Positions 50,501 through 63,065 of a stretch of DNA of 64,000 bases are shown piece after piece. Location: NCBI GenBank assembly GCA_907165065.1, contig OU015541.1, positions 14,882,501 to 14,946,500 on the forward strand, read 5' to 3'. The notes under the pieces were generated by a model. That model was given only the letters and a program-made list of their open reading frames with translations, was not told the origin of the DNA and made no database searches. The position numbers were made by a program, and so were the translations under genes. The number at the start of each line of letters is the position of its first letter. Within the stretch, counting starts at the first letter, position 1. Origin of the DNA: Caprimulgus europaeus (Eukaryota > Chordata > Aves > Caprimulgiformes > Caprimulgidae).

Positions 50501-51361
50501 TCTAGATAAAGAGGGTAGTACCTGCGACTCAGTTGTAGACACTATGTTCAAAGCAAGGGAACTTCACCTAGAAATTCTGAGGTTGACCTCATGACTCCAG
50601 AATGATAAATTTTCTTGCCAATGAGTTTGAAGCATGACTTCAGAGAGGACAAGCACAATGCATAGCATCAAACCACGCTATTGAGGCAGAAGATAAAACA
50701 TCCTATTCCCATTAGGCTTGTGTGGGACACTCAACAGTCAGCTCCCTGTGAAATGTACAGAGAACAAAAACTCAACTATTGAGCAAGTCCCATATCTCTG
50801 TGGAATATTACCTGGCCTATAGGTAGTCTTCCATATTTATGACCTCCTTATTTAAGCAGACATTAACAAAGCTGCACTGAGTCCCGTAAGAACCCATATT
50901 CATGAACTAACACAACAGTCAGACAGAAAATAAACAGAAATTATAAAATTCTCATATTTTTAAGAATAATTTTTTCACATATTTTGGCTGTATACATTAA
51001 TATGCAAGTGTTTTTCAGGTGAAATCAGTATCTTTTGGACTTTCATACTCTCCCTCAGAAACACAGGTACCATTGATCACCAAAAAAAAATTTAATAAAA
51101 AAAAAATTCTTTTAGCACTGTAATCATGTACCTTCTTAATTACTGATAATTTTCACTAGAAACTGGAAATTTTTCACGTGGTTAAAAATGAAGAGAAATA
51201 GTGTTATAATGCAATTTATATTCCTAAGAATACTTTTTTGCTGCTACTTTGTTGTTTGGTTTTGGGTTTTTTTGCTGTTTAACAAAGTTTGAAAACGGTA
51301 TAATACTAAACATAACTGATATCACTGGAAAAGTGGTAAAATACGTGAATTATCTGAGTAG
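47587..51361. other. Unique AT-rich sequence, no gene recognised
   Basis: The longest open frame (50017-50385, 122 codons) is Leu/Ile/Phe-rich as expected from AT-rich DNA, without family likeness or splice context. A G/T-rich patch lies at 51247-51282. Confidence 0.45.
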
Positions 51362-51624
51362 GAATCACAGAGAATTGCCTCAACTGGAAAAGCCCTTTAA
51401 GCTCATTGAGTCCAATCATGAACCCAACACTGATAAGTCTCCAACTAACCACTGTCCCTCAGCACTGTGTCTACACGACTCTTCAATCCCTCCAGGGATG
51501 GGGACTCCACCACTGCCCCGGGCAACCCCTTCCAATGCCTCAGAACCCTTTCAGCAAAGAAATTCTTCCTCACATCCCATCTCAACTGCCCTTGGTGCAA
51601 CTTGAGGCCATTTCCTCTCGTCCC
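51362..51624 (-). mobile_element. Short CR1 LINE, 3' end at 51362
   Basis: Antisense CR1 3' end 'aatcacagagaattgcctca', then 'ctttaagctcattgagtcca' and 'ccctccagggatggggactc', to 'ggccatttcctctcgtcc'. About 260 bp, same subfamily as 35964-36661, 5'-truncated. Confidence 0.92.
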
Positions 51625-54600
51625 TTTAGAAGAGACAACCAAAATTAACTCAGTCTATCCAATTCAATCCAATGCAGGTAAGTCACAATGCAGTGTAACA
51701 TGCACACAGCATTTTATAAGCATGTAATAGACACAGCATTTCAGCTGAGAACACTTTGATAAAGTTTTTGTTGTAAAATTCCACTTAGATAAAATCAGAA
51801 CTTTTGGTGAAAATATTAGGTTCTGTGAAACTTCTGCTAAGTAATCTATTTTTTTCCAGAACAGGGCTGCACACCTTGTATTTCCACTGCAGTTTCAGTT
51901 CAGGTGGAAGAAGGGGAAGAGAGGTTGGGGAAGTTAGGAAATTGCTGTGCGTTTCCTACAGCTGGGAACCCATTCAGCGTCACGGTCATAGCGGTATTTC
52001 CAGTTGAACTGCCTGCAGCCAGGGAAATGACTGTGCACGGACCATTTACAGACAGCAAGATGAAGATGTTGCCTATTGTTCATGAACACATTTGTAGTGG
52101 AGCATTGGCAGGACCAGCGTGTCCCAGGCATCAGACAGCCCAGCTGGAACAGGAGCAGCATCTCCGCTCAGACTGCCCAACACCAGGGAGAGGGCTGTGC
52201 CCACACAAACTCACTTCTTCTCACTCAAAGCTTGATACACCCTGTGTGTTACTCCCAGATTTCTGCTCAGGACTTTCTGTCCAGGAACACAAAGAGAAGA
52301 ACAGTAGCTTTAATTCATCCACTCAGCAAAACTGAGAAATCTCCCTTCAATTAAATCTATCATATTAATTTTATAGTTTCTATTCATTTACGCAAAGGGA
52401 AACAATGTGCTTCATAGTTGACTGGCTTGAGAACTCAAACTGGCGTGTACAAACCTCGGGCTGAGACTTTTGTTCTTCCCAGTTCCCAACAAACCACTAA
52501 GGGAGGGCCTGCCACCAGCCATATAAGTATCATAATTTGTTGGCAATGGCTAACATTTTTTCCATAGTCACAAAAGAAACCAAGCACGCATTTCTCTTAT
52601 GTAAGACTTTTCATTAAATGAAATTTGACTTCCCGGATGATGCTAGTTATAAATAAGACTTACAACCTTAGGAATCATCTGGAATTCCAGAGAAACACAT
52701 CTCATTCAAAGAGCCCTTATGGGAATGCATCTGGCTATCTTTCAGTCAGGATGGAAAGAGGAGTATGTTTAGCTAAAACCAGACAATGCACTTCACAGAA
52801 GACCTCTGGTTCTTAGGAGAACTGGATGACAAATAGAAGATAGAAATGTGGAAATGCTTCAGAAAGGCACTTTGTGCCTGCTCTTCCTGGGACACACATC
52901 TGTTTGGTGAGAGGCAAAAGGTGATTCCTTCAGTGTACCAGCATTGTTTCATGTAGTTAATGCAGAAACACCTGAGGTAGAACCAGCACGCACGCTCATA
53001 CCACACCCTGCAAGCGCCACTACAGCCATGCGTGGACCCACCAGCTTCATGGCCACACTGGATTTGGGCTCTCACAAACTATATCACTTCTGTTTCTATT
53101 TCTGTCCTCAATGTCTCCATCATTCCCACACCTACACAGCACCTAAGGTGGGGGAACAGGTGGGACAGAGCTGTCACAGGCACCCCCAGATGTGGGAGCC
53201 CGCTCTGCCCATACTAGACTATTTACAACTATTTCACAATGCTTCACATATTATATCTTTCCAAGATGCAACTATTTGGTCCAACTGACAGTGATGTGGT
53301 CCCAATCAACTGCAGCAATCTCTGATAGAGTGAACAGCAATAATGTCACCTATTTAGAGAAAAGATCAAACCTATGGGTCATCTACTCCTCATCTAACTT
53401 CCCACATGCTCATCTAACTTCTATGTCTTCTCAAGCTGATGAAAACAATCTATGATTATTTATCTTACAGCAGATTTTAGAATAAAACAGTTATTTAAGT
53501 GGCCTTTAGTTCTGATGGTACTACAAGCATATTTGTACCTAGTTGACTTGGACAGCCACGTGTCTCCAAACCAGGTCTGTGCCTCACAAACGCATGTTAA
53601 CTCTCCTGATGGTGGACTGCCAGGACTCCATAAGAGAAGCTAAAAGTCTCCTGGAAGCCTCCTGGCCTGGTGTCCACCAGGGATAGGTACACTGCTGGGA
53701 AGTGTTTCATCTGGACAAAAAAATACATCCAGTGGCACTCACCTGGAAGAAACCCTGACCAGTGTTGGGGCAGTGCAACTACAGGGAGAACATCAGAAGC
53801 TACCTGGCCCTCTGGACAAAGTATTAGCCTGCAATACCATGGTAACACACTGCATTAGATACTGAATAAGTACTCCTGAGTATGTGTTTGACAAACACAC
53901 ATATACCCGTCAAACATCTTGGCTTCAAGGAAAGCATTTGTATCTTCACCCAGGGGGTGCCCTTCCACCTTGCAGAACTCATTTTGAATGTCTAGTATCC
54001 AACTGCAGGGTCAGGCAACTTCACTAACACAGACACCTTGATATCACAGGCTTGGGAAAGCAGAAATTATTCAGACAAAAAGGATTTTTCCTCTACAGCA
54101 TTGAGAAGAAATACACACCCCACAACAGGAGTTATGTTGGGTCCTCAAACAAATCACTGGTTGCATTTCATGAGAAGGCACTGAAGTCTCCTTTGAAATA
54201 CACTGCTTTCACTGAACACATAATTCTCAGCAAGATTTCTGATTTATGTTTTATAAGGACGTTATTTTTTAGCTTAGTGGTCACACCCTGATTAAAAAGA
54301 AAACTAGACAAAGACAGTAAATACTACAAGAAGAACTGTTCAAAAAGGATAGGCAAGATAGGGTGTCCTGGCCATAAAGATTTTACCATTTAGTCTTTAA
54401 GTAAGCACAAAGGCAAGAGCCTTCTTGAAGATCTTGATGAGGTTGTGGAATTAGCTAGGCCATCCTAAGGAAAAGACACATTTTTCCTTGTTTCAAAGTC
54501 AATCCCGTGTGCCCATTTGCAATGAGGCTTTTCAGACTGGTATTATTAGGACTTTCTACACCATATACCAAGAACCCTGAGGTCAAAACTTACAGGTGGT

Positions 54601-57154
54601 TCAAAATCACAAGGACATTTGGACCTATTAATTTAAATCACCTGAAGATCTGGTCCTCAATATTAAATATTTTCACTCAGTACTAAATATTATTACTCCT
54701 AGGTTAATAGAAAAATTGTGTTGTGTGGAAGGGCACAGTAGAAAAACAGAGCTTGTGGAGAGAGGAGAGATTGCATCTTACACAGTCAGAATTAAAACAG
54801 TCCTAGGAAAAAAAAAATTGAGGTTTTACTTAAAATAGTCTCAGTGACGAAAACATGTCAGTGCTTTTCTCAGCTTAATTTTCTTCTAATATACAAGTTA
54901 AGAGGCATGTTTGGTAAATGCACAACCAAATTCCCTAGGGAAGATTCTCTGTGTAATCACTGTCACAGGAAGTTGAAATAATCAGAGGTTTCGGGCAACT
55001 GTGAAGTGGGTCCAGCTGGTTCTGGCAAGGCTAGATACTAGCTGTAGATCAGGCCATGTTCAGCCTGATGCAAATGACAAACAAAAAAGAGCAAAAAGCA
55101 GGGAAAATACTGAAAAAGAAGACAAATTACATAGTTTTCCCTTAAAAACAAATGTTGTTCCAAAACTCTTCCATAACTAGATAATAGAGAATATCTTCAT
55201 CTACTGAAAGTCTTACTTCCAACTATTAAAATTTTTATGTCCAAGAGCGTCCACAGCCCCAAAACTTAAGAAAAAGACCCTAGAAATTTCTTCTCAATGA
55301 AATATGTCTAGAACATTGTTTCACCATCTTTTTTAAGATCCCAATCTTTAAGCATTTATCTGCTTCAAGTTGTTGTTCTGTTTTCTTATTCCCTTCTTGG
55401 GAAAATTTTAATGAATAGATTGCTTACATGTGTAGTTCCAGTCCCCACGCTCAGCACTGACTGACATGCTCTTGCAGCCTGTGTGTGGTACATTCTGGAC
55501 TCTGAAAAAGCACAGCTCTCCATGTGCAATGCTTTCAGCCCAGCACTGCTGTCATGCCGCTAGCAAAAAATAAAAATGCATGCAGTGAAAATGAGGAGAA
55601 GGTTTTTAAGACTGCACAATGCTTATTCATGCTTAGTAATTGCTTAATAAAAATTTCCATTCAAATAAATACTCTTCCACTTGAGAAAGGCAGAGCTGCA
55701 GAAAAGGAAATGCAAGAGGAGAACCTACCCCAGGCCCTGTTAGCAGAGGCAGAAGGACTATCAGTCAAGCAGGCCTTGCAGAAGCATGACTCACTTCACT
55801 AAAATGTCATCCCCAGCCATCAGGAAAGCAGGAATTGGTTTGGGTGCTGTAGCTAGCTCCAGACTTCTTCCTCTTGTTCTGGTATCATCCCCTTGATTCT
55901 CATCAATACAAGGTCCATTTGGTTGCTGTGAAGAACCAGCCTCTTCTCTCAGTCCTTGACTCACACAAAGAGGACAATGACCAAGGAGAAGACAGAGGGA
56001 GAAGGGAGTATAATTCTTGTAGTGTTATGTGTACCTTTTTTCTGTGAGTATGGCTTGTACTAGCTGAACACCTCATGAGCAAGACTGTGCAAAATGCCAT
56101 GGGCTCTTCCACATGCTCCCCAACACAAGAAGCTTTTGGCCATGTCCCTGAAGCCCAGTCAGTAGTGCCCAGGCACAGTGTCCACAGCCCACAAGGCTTT
56201 CAGCATAAAGATGAATGATGCACCAACACCACAGCAGCAGCACGATGCTAACCATGCATCACAACCAGGCACCCATACAATCACAATACTCATTCCGCTA
56301 GCTTTGTGCCTCACCCTGCTCCCTACATGGTCAAGTCAGACCCTCTTCTGCAATACTTGAGCCTACAGTGTCCCTGGCTCATCTTCTGTCTCCAGGCCAT
56401 GACAGTGCTACCAGCACTGTCACTCTCTACTCCAAGAGTGGAAAAAGAAGAGCAGATGGAGTCCCTCCTCTTTCCCTAGCCTTTGGTGTTCCTCCATTTC
56501 CCGAGCAAGTTGCTAGAGTATGTAGAGATCAGTGAATGACCTGGGAGTGAGAGAGAAGGAAATAATCATCTTCTGGAGAAGGAAGAGGTTTCCAACTGCT
56601 GAAGGGAGCAAAAGAGAAGTAGCCTCAAGTCCTCAGCTACATATTGTACTACAAGCCAATGTCATCCTTGGCAGAAGAGCCCCAGAGCTAAATCAGAACC
56701 TCCTGGCAAGACAACCCAGCAAAGGAGCCAGCAAGAGGCATTTGCCTTCTCTACAGTCCCCCAAAGCTCATTGACCTTTTTTAGTCCCCCACAAATTTGA
56801 CAGAAATCCAAAGCTCAGTGGCTTGATTTTAGCAATGGATGCTCAAAGGTTCCAGTGCTGTTGCCCACCATTACTGAGGTGAAAAGCAGACTCTGGCCCT
56901 GCAGAAGGTGAAATATCTTGTTAGTGAAACCTAATTTTTAAGGGCATGTGTATTTTTTTGGAAAATCTGGAAACCCTATTAGACCAACCATTCTGGCCCT
57001 TCATGCATCCAAAAAGGAAGATACCAAACCAATAGACTTTCCTCTATGATGAGTCTGCAGAAGTAACCTGCTCTCAAGACAATACTGAATACAGTCTTTA
57101 GGTTTTTCCTTTCAACTTTTAATAGTTGTCAATACCAAAGGCACAAAACAAGTA
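51625..57154. other. Unique sequence, no gene recognised
   Basis: Slightly more GC in 51.9-53.9 kb, with open frames up to 143 codons (51904-52335) on both strands. None shows a recognised domain or a paired set of good splice sites, so none is called a gene. Confidence 0.4.
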
Positions 57155-57190
57155 ACAGAATCACAGACTGGTAGGGGTTGGAAGGGACCA
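57155..57190 (-). repeat. Inverted CR1 3'-terminal piece (fold-back arm)
   Basis: 'aatcacagactggtaggggt' plus 'tggaagggacc' is the antisense of a CR1 3' terminus only 36 bp long. Its reverse complement matches the terminus of the adjoining plus-strand CR1 (57656-57689) at about 30 of 34 positions, including the unusual 'cagactggt' variant. It probably arose in the same event. Confidence 0.8.
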
Positions 57191-57689
57191 ACAACAGCAG
57201 AAGAACGTGGACCTACTGGAGCCAGTCCAGAAGAGGCCACGAGGATGATGCCACAGCTGGAGCAGCTCTGCTGTGAGGACAGGCTGAGAGAGTTGGGGCT
57301 GTTCAGCCTGGAGAAGAGAAGGCTCCAAGGAGACCTTCTAGTGGCCTCCCAGTACCTGAAGGGGCTCCAGGAAGGTTGGGGAGGGACTTTGGCCAAGGAC
57401 AAGGAGTGACAGAACAAGGGGTGATGGGTTGAAACTGGAAGAGGGAAAATTTAGATAAATTAAACTACCAAAAGATCTGAGGAAGAAATTGTTCACTGTG
57501 AAAGTGGTGAGACATTGGAACAGGTTGCCCAGAGAAGCTGTGGCTGCTCCTCCCTGGGAGTGCTCAAGTCCAGGCTGGATGAGGCTTTGAGCAACCTGGT
57601 CTAGTGGAAGGTGTCCCTGCTGCTGGCAGGGGGGTTGGGACTGGATGAGCTTTAAGGTCCCTTCCAACCCAAACCAGTCTGTGATTTTA
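57191..57689 (+). mobile_element. CR1 LINE, plus strand, about 500 bp
   Basis: From the ORF2 C-terminal block ('gtccagaagaggccacgagg', 'gagagttggggctgttcagc') through the 3' UTR ('gtctagtggaaggtgtccct', 'ggtcccttccaaccc') to 'ccagtctgtgattttat'. Same subfamily as 27443-29031. Frames are broken. It directly follows the inverted 36-bp arm, with no unique sequence between. Confidence 0.92.
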
Positions 57690-58202
57690 TTATCAGTTGC
57701 TTGCTCCTCTCGAAATGCACATGGAGTCTCCTATGTCTTACGGACCTGATGTATAAACTTCTCTTGTTGAAGTACAAATGACCACATGAACTGGCAGGAG
57801 CAGTCCCATTTGTCATTGCATTGGAGAGGGAGGAAAAACAATAGAACTCTTTCAAAGTACTGCCCCTGCCAACGTGTCCTGGATATTCAATATAAGCAAG
57901 ACCACTCACATCTTTAATTCACTGATTGAAAGTTAACTTGTGATTTGTATGAGAAGGAAGCAGAACCAGAATGTTAAAAATGCAGAGAGCGGAAGGTCTG
58001 TAAGGAAGGTACGTGGTAAATGCATCTAGAGGTTCATTTCTAATGCGGTTAAACAAAACGTATCCAGCACATCCTGCTGTTCCTCGCTGCCCTTAGGCTG
58101 ATCCCACAGTGCCAGGGTGCCTTAATGCCGCAGCAGTTTTTACAGTCACCTCCTTTTCTTCAGTGGTTTCTTTTTAAGGAAAAGAAAACGATAGAAAGGC
58201 CC
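57690..58202. other. Unique sequence
   Basis: No repeat or exon recognised. It lies just upstream of the TATA-like element and candidate exon described next. Confidence 0.5.
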
Positions 58203-58209
58203 TATAAAA
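58203..58209 (+). promoter_or_regulatory. TATA-box-like element upstream of candidate exon
   Basis: tataaaa, in a locally G/C-containing context, lies about 130 bp before the ATG of the candidate exon. TATA-like words are common in AT-rich DNA, so this counts only with the exon. Confidence 0.2.
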
Positions 58210-58335
58210 CCTCGGTTACCTAGGAAGCTCTAGATAAATCAAAGGATTTAGCAGGATTAGCTTCACTTGACTTGCAGTGAAGTTTCTGGCAATGAGAAAA
58301 GCCAGAACAGCCAGTCAACGCACAGTACTTCAGCT

Positions 58336-58383
58336 ATGACTTTCAGATCTGGCTGGAAGTACATTCTCATCTACATGCCTGGG
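58336..58383 (+). CDS. Candidate first coding exon (unrecognised gene)
   Basis: An ATG at 58336 opens 16 codons (MTFRSGWKYILIYMPG) that end exactly in phase 0 at a strong splice-donor match, GGG|gtgagta (donor GT at 58384). A TATA-like element lies 130 bp upstream, and an upstream ATG (58292) opens a short frame that stops as TGA overlapping this ATG region. The next good internal exon candidate (60349-60426) is also open in phase 0, which is consistent with splicing between them. The peptide matches no family I know; it is only weakly hydrophobic and not a clear signal peptide. The start context (agctATGa) is poor. It may be chance or an untranslated or lncRNA exon. Confidence 0.22.
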
Positions 58384-58422
58384 GTGAGTAAATTATTTGC
58401 TATTTCAGTGGATGTTTTGTTT

Positions 58423-58457
58423 TTATTCATAAAATATTCATAAATTATTCATAAATG
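58423..58457. repeat. Three close copies of ATTCATAAA
   Basis: attcataaa recurs three times in 35 bp (tattcataaaatattcat, then aaattattcataaat). It resembles POU/Pit-1-type ATGAATAAT sites on the opposite strand, though AT-rich short tandems also arise by chance. Confidence 0.6.
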
Positions 58458-60348
58458 TACAATTTTTTTACCTTTTTTCCTAATTACAACAAAATATTTT
58501 AGGAAGATACAGCTCCTGCGGGAACTGTAGGTGGGATACATATTTGTTTAGCAAGCTAAAATAAAAATATAGGGACCAGAGAAATCTATGGCTTAAACAC
58601 CCTGCTTATATGTATGCATAAACAGACGTATATCATCTACTTTAAAAATAATATCACTGGTCAGTTGAAACATGAAGGGAAATAAGTGCTCAGCAGTTTT
58701 TCTGAAATAAGAAATTAATATATTAAAAAATGAAACAACAAGTTTTGGTTGAATTAAAATCTTCATTTCTGCAAATGTCCTTTATGGGCAAGATAATTGT
58801 TTTATTTCTTTCTTTTCAAATTATCAGTTTGCCTTTAGAAAGTGGACAGTTAAGACTTATAAAGACTAGTTTTGTATCTTTTAATACAAAACACACTTTT
58901 ACTGTTTTCAGAGTTTTATCTTGTATTGACATCAAATTCTTTATATTATATGGGAAAAATAAGCAGTTTCTTCATTATGGAGAGTCTTTTATTCTGTTTC
59001 AGGAGTGACTTAATTTAATGTTAGATCTTTTTTTTTAAAGCCTTTTTCAAAATTTTTTGTTGCCCTCTTCCAGTGCCAGCAACTCCTATTTATAAACGTT
59101 ATACACTGAATATGTTCAATATGTTCAGAATTATACAAGATGTTCTTATGATGTGCATAAAATTCTGAAACCTGTAAACACACTGATGGAATTAACAAGG
59201 GCCAGATGTCCGTTGTCTTTCTTGTCTGCAAAATAAGAAGGTAGGAGTCTTGAATATTTGAAAAATGTAATGAATAGGTCTTTAAATGTGATGCTTGATT
59301 TCATGAGGACGCAGTTCTGTGGCTCTCGCACAAACGTTAAAGAAGTTTTATGCTTTAAGATTAATTCTAGCAAGTTTCCAAGAACGTTCACTCCATTTAT
59401 GGAAGGAGGATGGCAAGCTCAGATAATTTTTTGCAGGGCAATTAGATCAATAATTTTCATTTCCAGTAGTTTTAAGTTTAAAGTCACAGAAAAGGAAAAA
59501 AGAAAAAAAACAAAAAGGAAGAAAAATTGATTGTAACGCTGATTTTGTGAGGGACATTTTTCCCTCCCTTTCAAACTCTTTGCAATAAAAAAAAATGTAC
59601 TGATTTATCCGAAAACATACATTAGCACTACTGAGAATGGCCCAACACAAAACATCGTTGCAACAGACAGAAATGTGGGAATATTAGTTGAATATTATGG
59701 GGTACTTAAAATCCTTTTCTATGTTTAATTAGAAAGTAGATGTAATGAAACAATTAAAATTAATTTACGAGGTTCCCACAGCACAGGCTGTTTTCATGCT
59801 TAGATACACCTCCCAAAGTGCAGTAAATCACTAAGGTGTGAAAAATGTTATGACTGTAACGTGAATAAAGAAAGCTAGAATATAAATCAGCTATTTAATT
59901 AAGATACTATTTTTCCTTTCATCCTTTGGTCATGCCTATGATTACAGCTTGTATTTTAAAATGCAAAGAGTAAAAGAATTCAATGTAAAATATTGAAGCA
60001 CTTCCCAAACCTCACTTTATTTGTATAGAATATACTTACGTAGCACGTGTATTTGACACTTTGAGGCTCGGTGATGCACCACGTCTTAGCTTTGAGTGAT
60101 CAGAAATACAACGGGTACTTCAGAGAGTAATGAAAATCCCTTCCCTAAACACATTTACAACTTAAAGTCCTGAAAACCTACCACAGACATGATCGAAGCT
60201 GAAACAAGTAGCGTATCTAGAAAATGTTACTGGCGGTGATTAGCGTCATATTGGCCACCTTTAAATTCACGTCACTGGTGCCTCTTTCTTCCCCATCTTC
60301 TCAATGCTCCACTCTACCCATTCTGCTCTTGCTGATTTTCTTCTCCAG

Positions 60349-60426
60349 GCAAGTAAAGAAGTTTTAACTAAGGACACTCCCTATAAAGTTTTGCCACTTA
60401 TTTCTATGAAAGCAGGAGCAAGCCAG
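60349..60426 (+). CDS. Candidate internal exon, 26 codons (unrecognised gene)
   Basis: A pyrimidine tract and acceptor (gctgattttcttctccag, AG at 60347-60348) precede 78 bp open in phase 0 (starts ASKEVLTKDTPYKVLPL, ends MKAGASQ). It ends at a near-consensus donor CAG|gtgagt (GT at 60427). The length is an exact multiple of three and both splice sites are good, which is better than the rest of the window offers. I do not recognise the peptide. It fits in frame with the exon at 58336-58383 across a 1.97-kb intron. No convincing further exon was found in the remaining 3.6 kb; a possible phase-0 acceptor at 61723-61724 leads to a short frame with a poly-Lys run and is doubtful. Confidence 0.28.
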
Positions 60427-62644
60427 GTGAGTTTATAACACAAATTTTAAACATTTAGCCTTCAGCTAAACCACTTCCTGATTAAGTGGGAAAGAAAAAT
60501 AAACCAAGAAGGTTAGGATTAACAATTACTAAATAAACATAATGAAAGACAGTATGGATATTTTTTAAAAAGGTTTTCAATAAAGACTTTGACTAGTATT
60601 GCTCCAGTCAAAAAGCTTTGATATTTTCAATATTTCTATGATCAATATACTCTCTACATTTCTCTCCTCTGAGAAATAAAGCATTTAAATTCCAATGCAA
60701 AATTGTATCTTATATTGGCCACAGTGTTCTGAAAATTACAACAGGTAAAGAAATAAGGTCAAATCTGGCTGAAAGACTTTAGATCATCATGGGAGTGAAA
60801 GACAACCCACGTTATGAATGTCTTAGCAATGAAAAGGAATGAGAGAATTTATGGCAATATTGATCACAGCATACCAACATGGGGGGCATGGGGTGTGGCG
60901 GGTTTTTACATTGCATAAACACAGCAATAAATCTAGTACTAACCTGTAGCTGTGTCTGGATTTTACTCTGTTCAACTGCTTCCAGTGAAACAGCATTCTT
61001 TGATTTTTCAGAGGATAAACCATTAAATACCAGACGTCTCAAGCCTAAAGACAAGACATTCTTCTGAATTGATATATTATTTTACCAAAATGCAATGCAG
61101 CTATTCACAATATTCTCCTCAAAAGCATAAATCAGAATGATTTCACTGGCATCATCCACGTGTCACTCCTCTACATGCTAAGATTTCTCTGAATGTTCTC
61201 CAAATACACCCCTCTCCACCAGTTACAGAAAAAACTCTGGTTTTCTATCAGTGCAGCTCCACAGAACTAGCAGCAAGAGATGTACCACTGAAATAATAAT
61301 GATTTTAGTCTGTCTTCCACTGATTTTTTGCGAAGCAAAGTGGGCATAAAGTGGCATTTCTGAGATTTTTTGTTACAACTATTCCCACACAAAAGCAAGC
61401 ACTAGATCAGATCTAATCTGTTTAGCTAAGTGATCTGTTTTCAGAAGGGATCAGGACCTCACAAATGAGAAACCTCACTCAGAGAATACAGTCCTTCTGC
61501 AAAGAAACTCTTTTACGGCTTATGGTATTGTTCAAACCTCATCCTATCATGGTATTTCAGACTCTTAATTACTCTATTTTTAATTATTTTTATCCATTTT
61601 GTCATGTACGGATAAGGATTTGTTTCCCTGCAACAATCTGTTCCCTTTTTAAAATGTTAAGTATTTAAGCTATGAATTTCCACTCTGGTGTTCCTTCTAT
61701 TAAAAGATTTTATTTTTTTTTCAGTTGATAGTTATTTTATTTTGCATTTGCATTCCCATATCTCACTGTCTCTGGAAAAAAAAAAAAGTTTCTAATCAGA
61801 AAATGTCTGATTAGACATGTCATTGACTGAAATTGATTTAGAAAGCCTATAAGAATCTCAAAGTGTGGAAATGGAGAAATTTTGTTTTGCTCAGACAGGG
61901 TTCCCCATTCTTACACCGTATTGTTGCCCAAAGACACACGTTATTTCTCCTCTTTGAAGTGAGCAGCCTGTTCATAAGCATTGTGTAATTGTTCCTTCAG
62001 ATTGTTGTTCCAGCAAATATGTTTGGATCGTGTGCTGATATTAACATGTCATTGAAGCAGAGAAACTGCTTCCAACAAAAACCAGTGACAGGCTTGTAAA
62101 CAACAGCAACTTTTATTTAAGCCGGGCTTCTAACTTTCTTATTCATATATTTAAAAGTTGCAAAGGTTTTCAGAATAGCGATGGTTTCCTCATAAAAGCG
62201 AAAAAAAAAAAAAATTAGAAGTGTTACATTCTTGCATCATATAAATGCGGCAAAACGAAGATGGATCAGGCTGCTTTCTGTCACAGAAACATAACTTCAA
62301 AATCAAAGAGGCGTTGCCGAGAGCAGTCTGGTCTCATACACTCATGAAAGACATCAAATCCTATTATAAGGTATTATGAGGCAGTTAAAAAATATGATCT
62401 GTAACTACCCACAGACCATTCAATGGTCTCTGCAGATGATGGATGCACGCTGATCCTTGGCTGAATGGCAAACAGACCACATGCATATCCAGATCATTAT
62501 GGGAACAGGAGGAAAACTTCTCTTGTCCCATCCCAGGCCTAATGGATCAAGTAGAAAATCTGCATCTGCAGAAAGACGTGCAGGTCCAGGTAGGCATGAA
62601 AGAGCCAGGGTGTCACGTAACGGCATGTGTTGGGGATAGCAAAT
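60427..62644. other. Unique AT-rich sequence
   Basis: Homopolymer A runs (for example 62201-62214). An acceptor-like 'gatttttcag' at about 61010 precedes a short frame ending KPKDKTFF, but its phase does not fit the candidate exon upstream. No repeat recognised. Confidence 0.4.
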
Positions 62645-63065
62645 AGCGATGAAACAAAGAATAGGGTGAGGGAGCCAGGAGAAATTATGAGGAGATGGAG
62701 AGGATGACAAAATGGGTGGAATTGACAGAGACCAAAAAGGATGGGTAATAAAAAAAAAGAATAAGGTGGATAAAGGAAAGACAGAAAAGAGAGCCTGAAG
62801 ACATATCAAAGAGAGGAAAGGGAAATGGACAGAAAAAGTGTGGAAAAACAAATGTCAGAGGAGTACGTTCATGAGACAGAAGAAAAGCCAAGATGTGCTA
62901 GCTGTGGAAAGAAGGGAGAAATAAGGGGAAAAAGGAAAGGCAAAATAAATACGTTTATTCTTTTTGTAAACTTACAACAATAGGAAATATAACGAGCCAA
63001 ACAGGGAGAAAATGAAACACTGGCTGAGATCAAACAGAGAAGAGAAGAGAAGAGAAAGACATGCA
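62645..63065. repeat. Purine-rich (GA/A) asymmetric tract
   Basis: About 420 bp in which the plus strand is strongly A/G-biased, ending with an AGAGA pentanucleotide run (63034-63056). The frames on the minus strand here are Phe/Leu/Ser-rich because of this bias and are not genes. Confidence 0.75.

Noticed and set aside
51904-52335. 143-codon plus-strand frame in a slightly GC-richer region
   Set aside because: Competing frames occur on both strands and there is no family likeness or paired splice sites.
53597-53848. 83-codon minus-strand frame with protein-like composition
   Set aside because: No family recognised and no good acceptor/donor pair around it; kept only as a weak possibility.
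61010-61067. Acceptor-like site followed by a short frame ending in a stop at 61067
   Set aside because: Its open phase does not match the phase-0 end of the candidate exon at 60426, and no intermediate exon was found.
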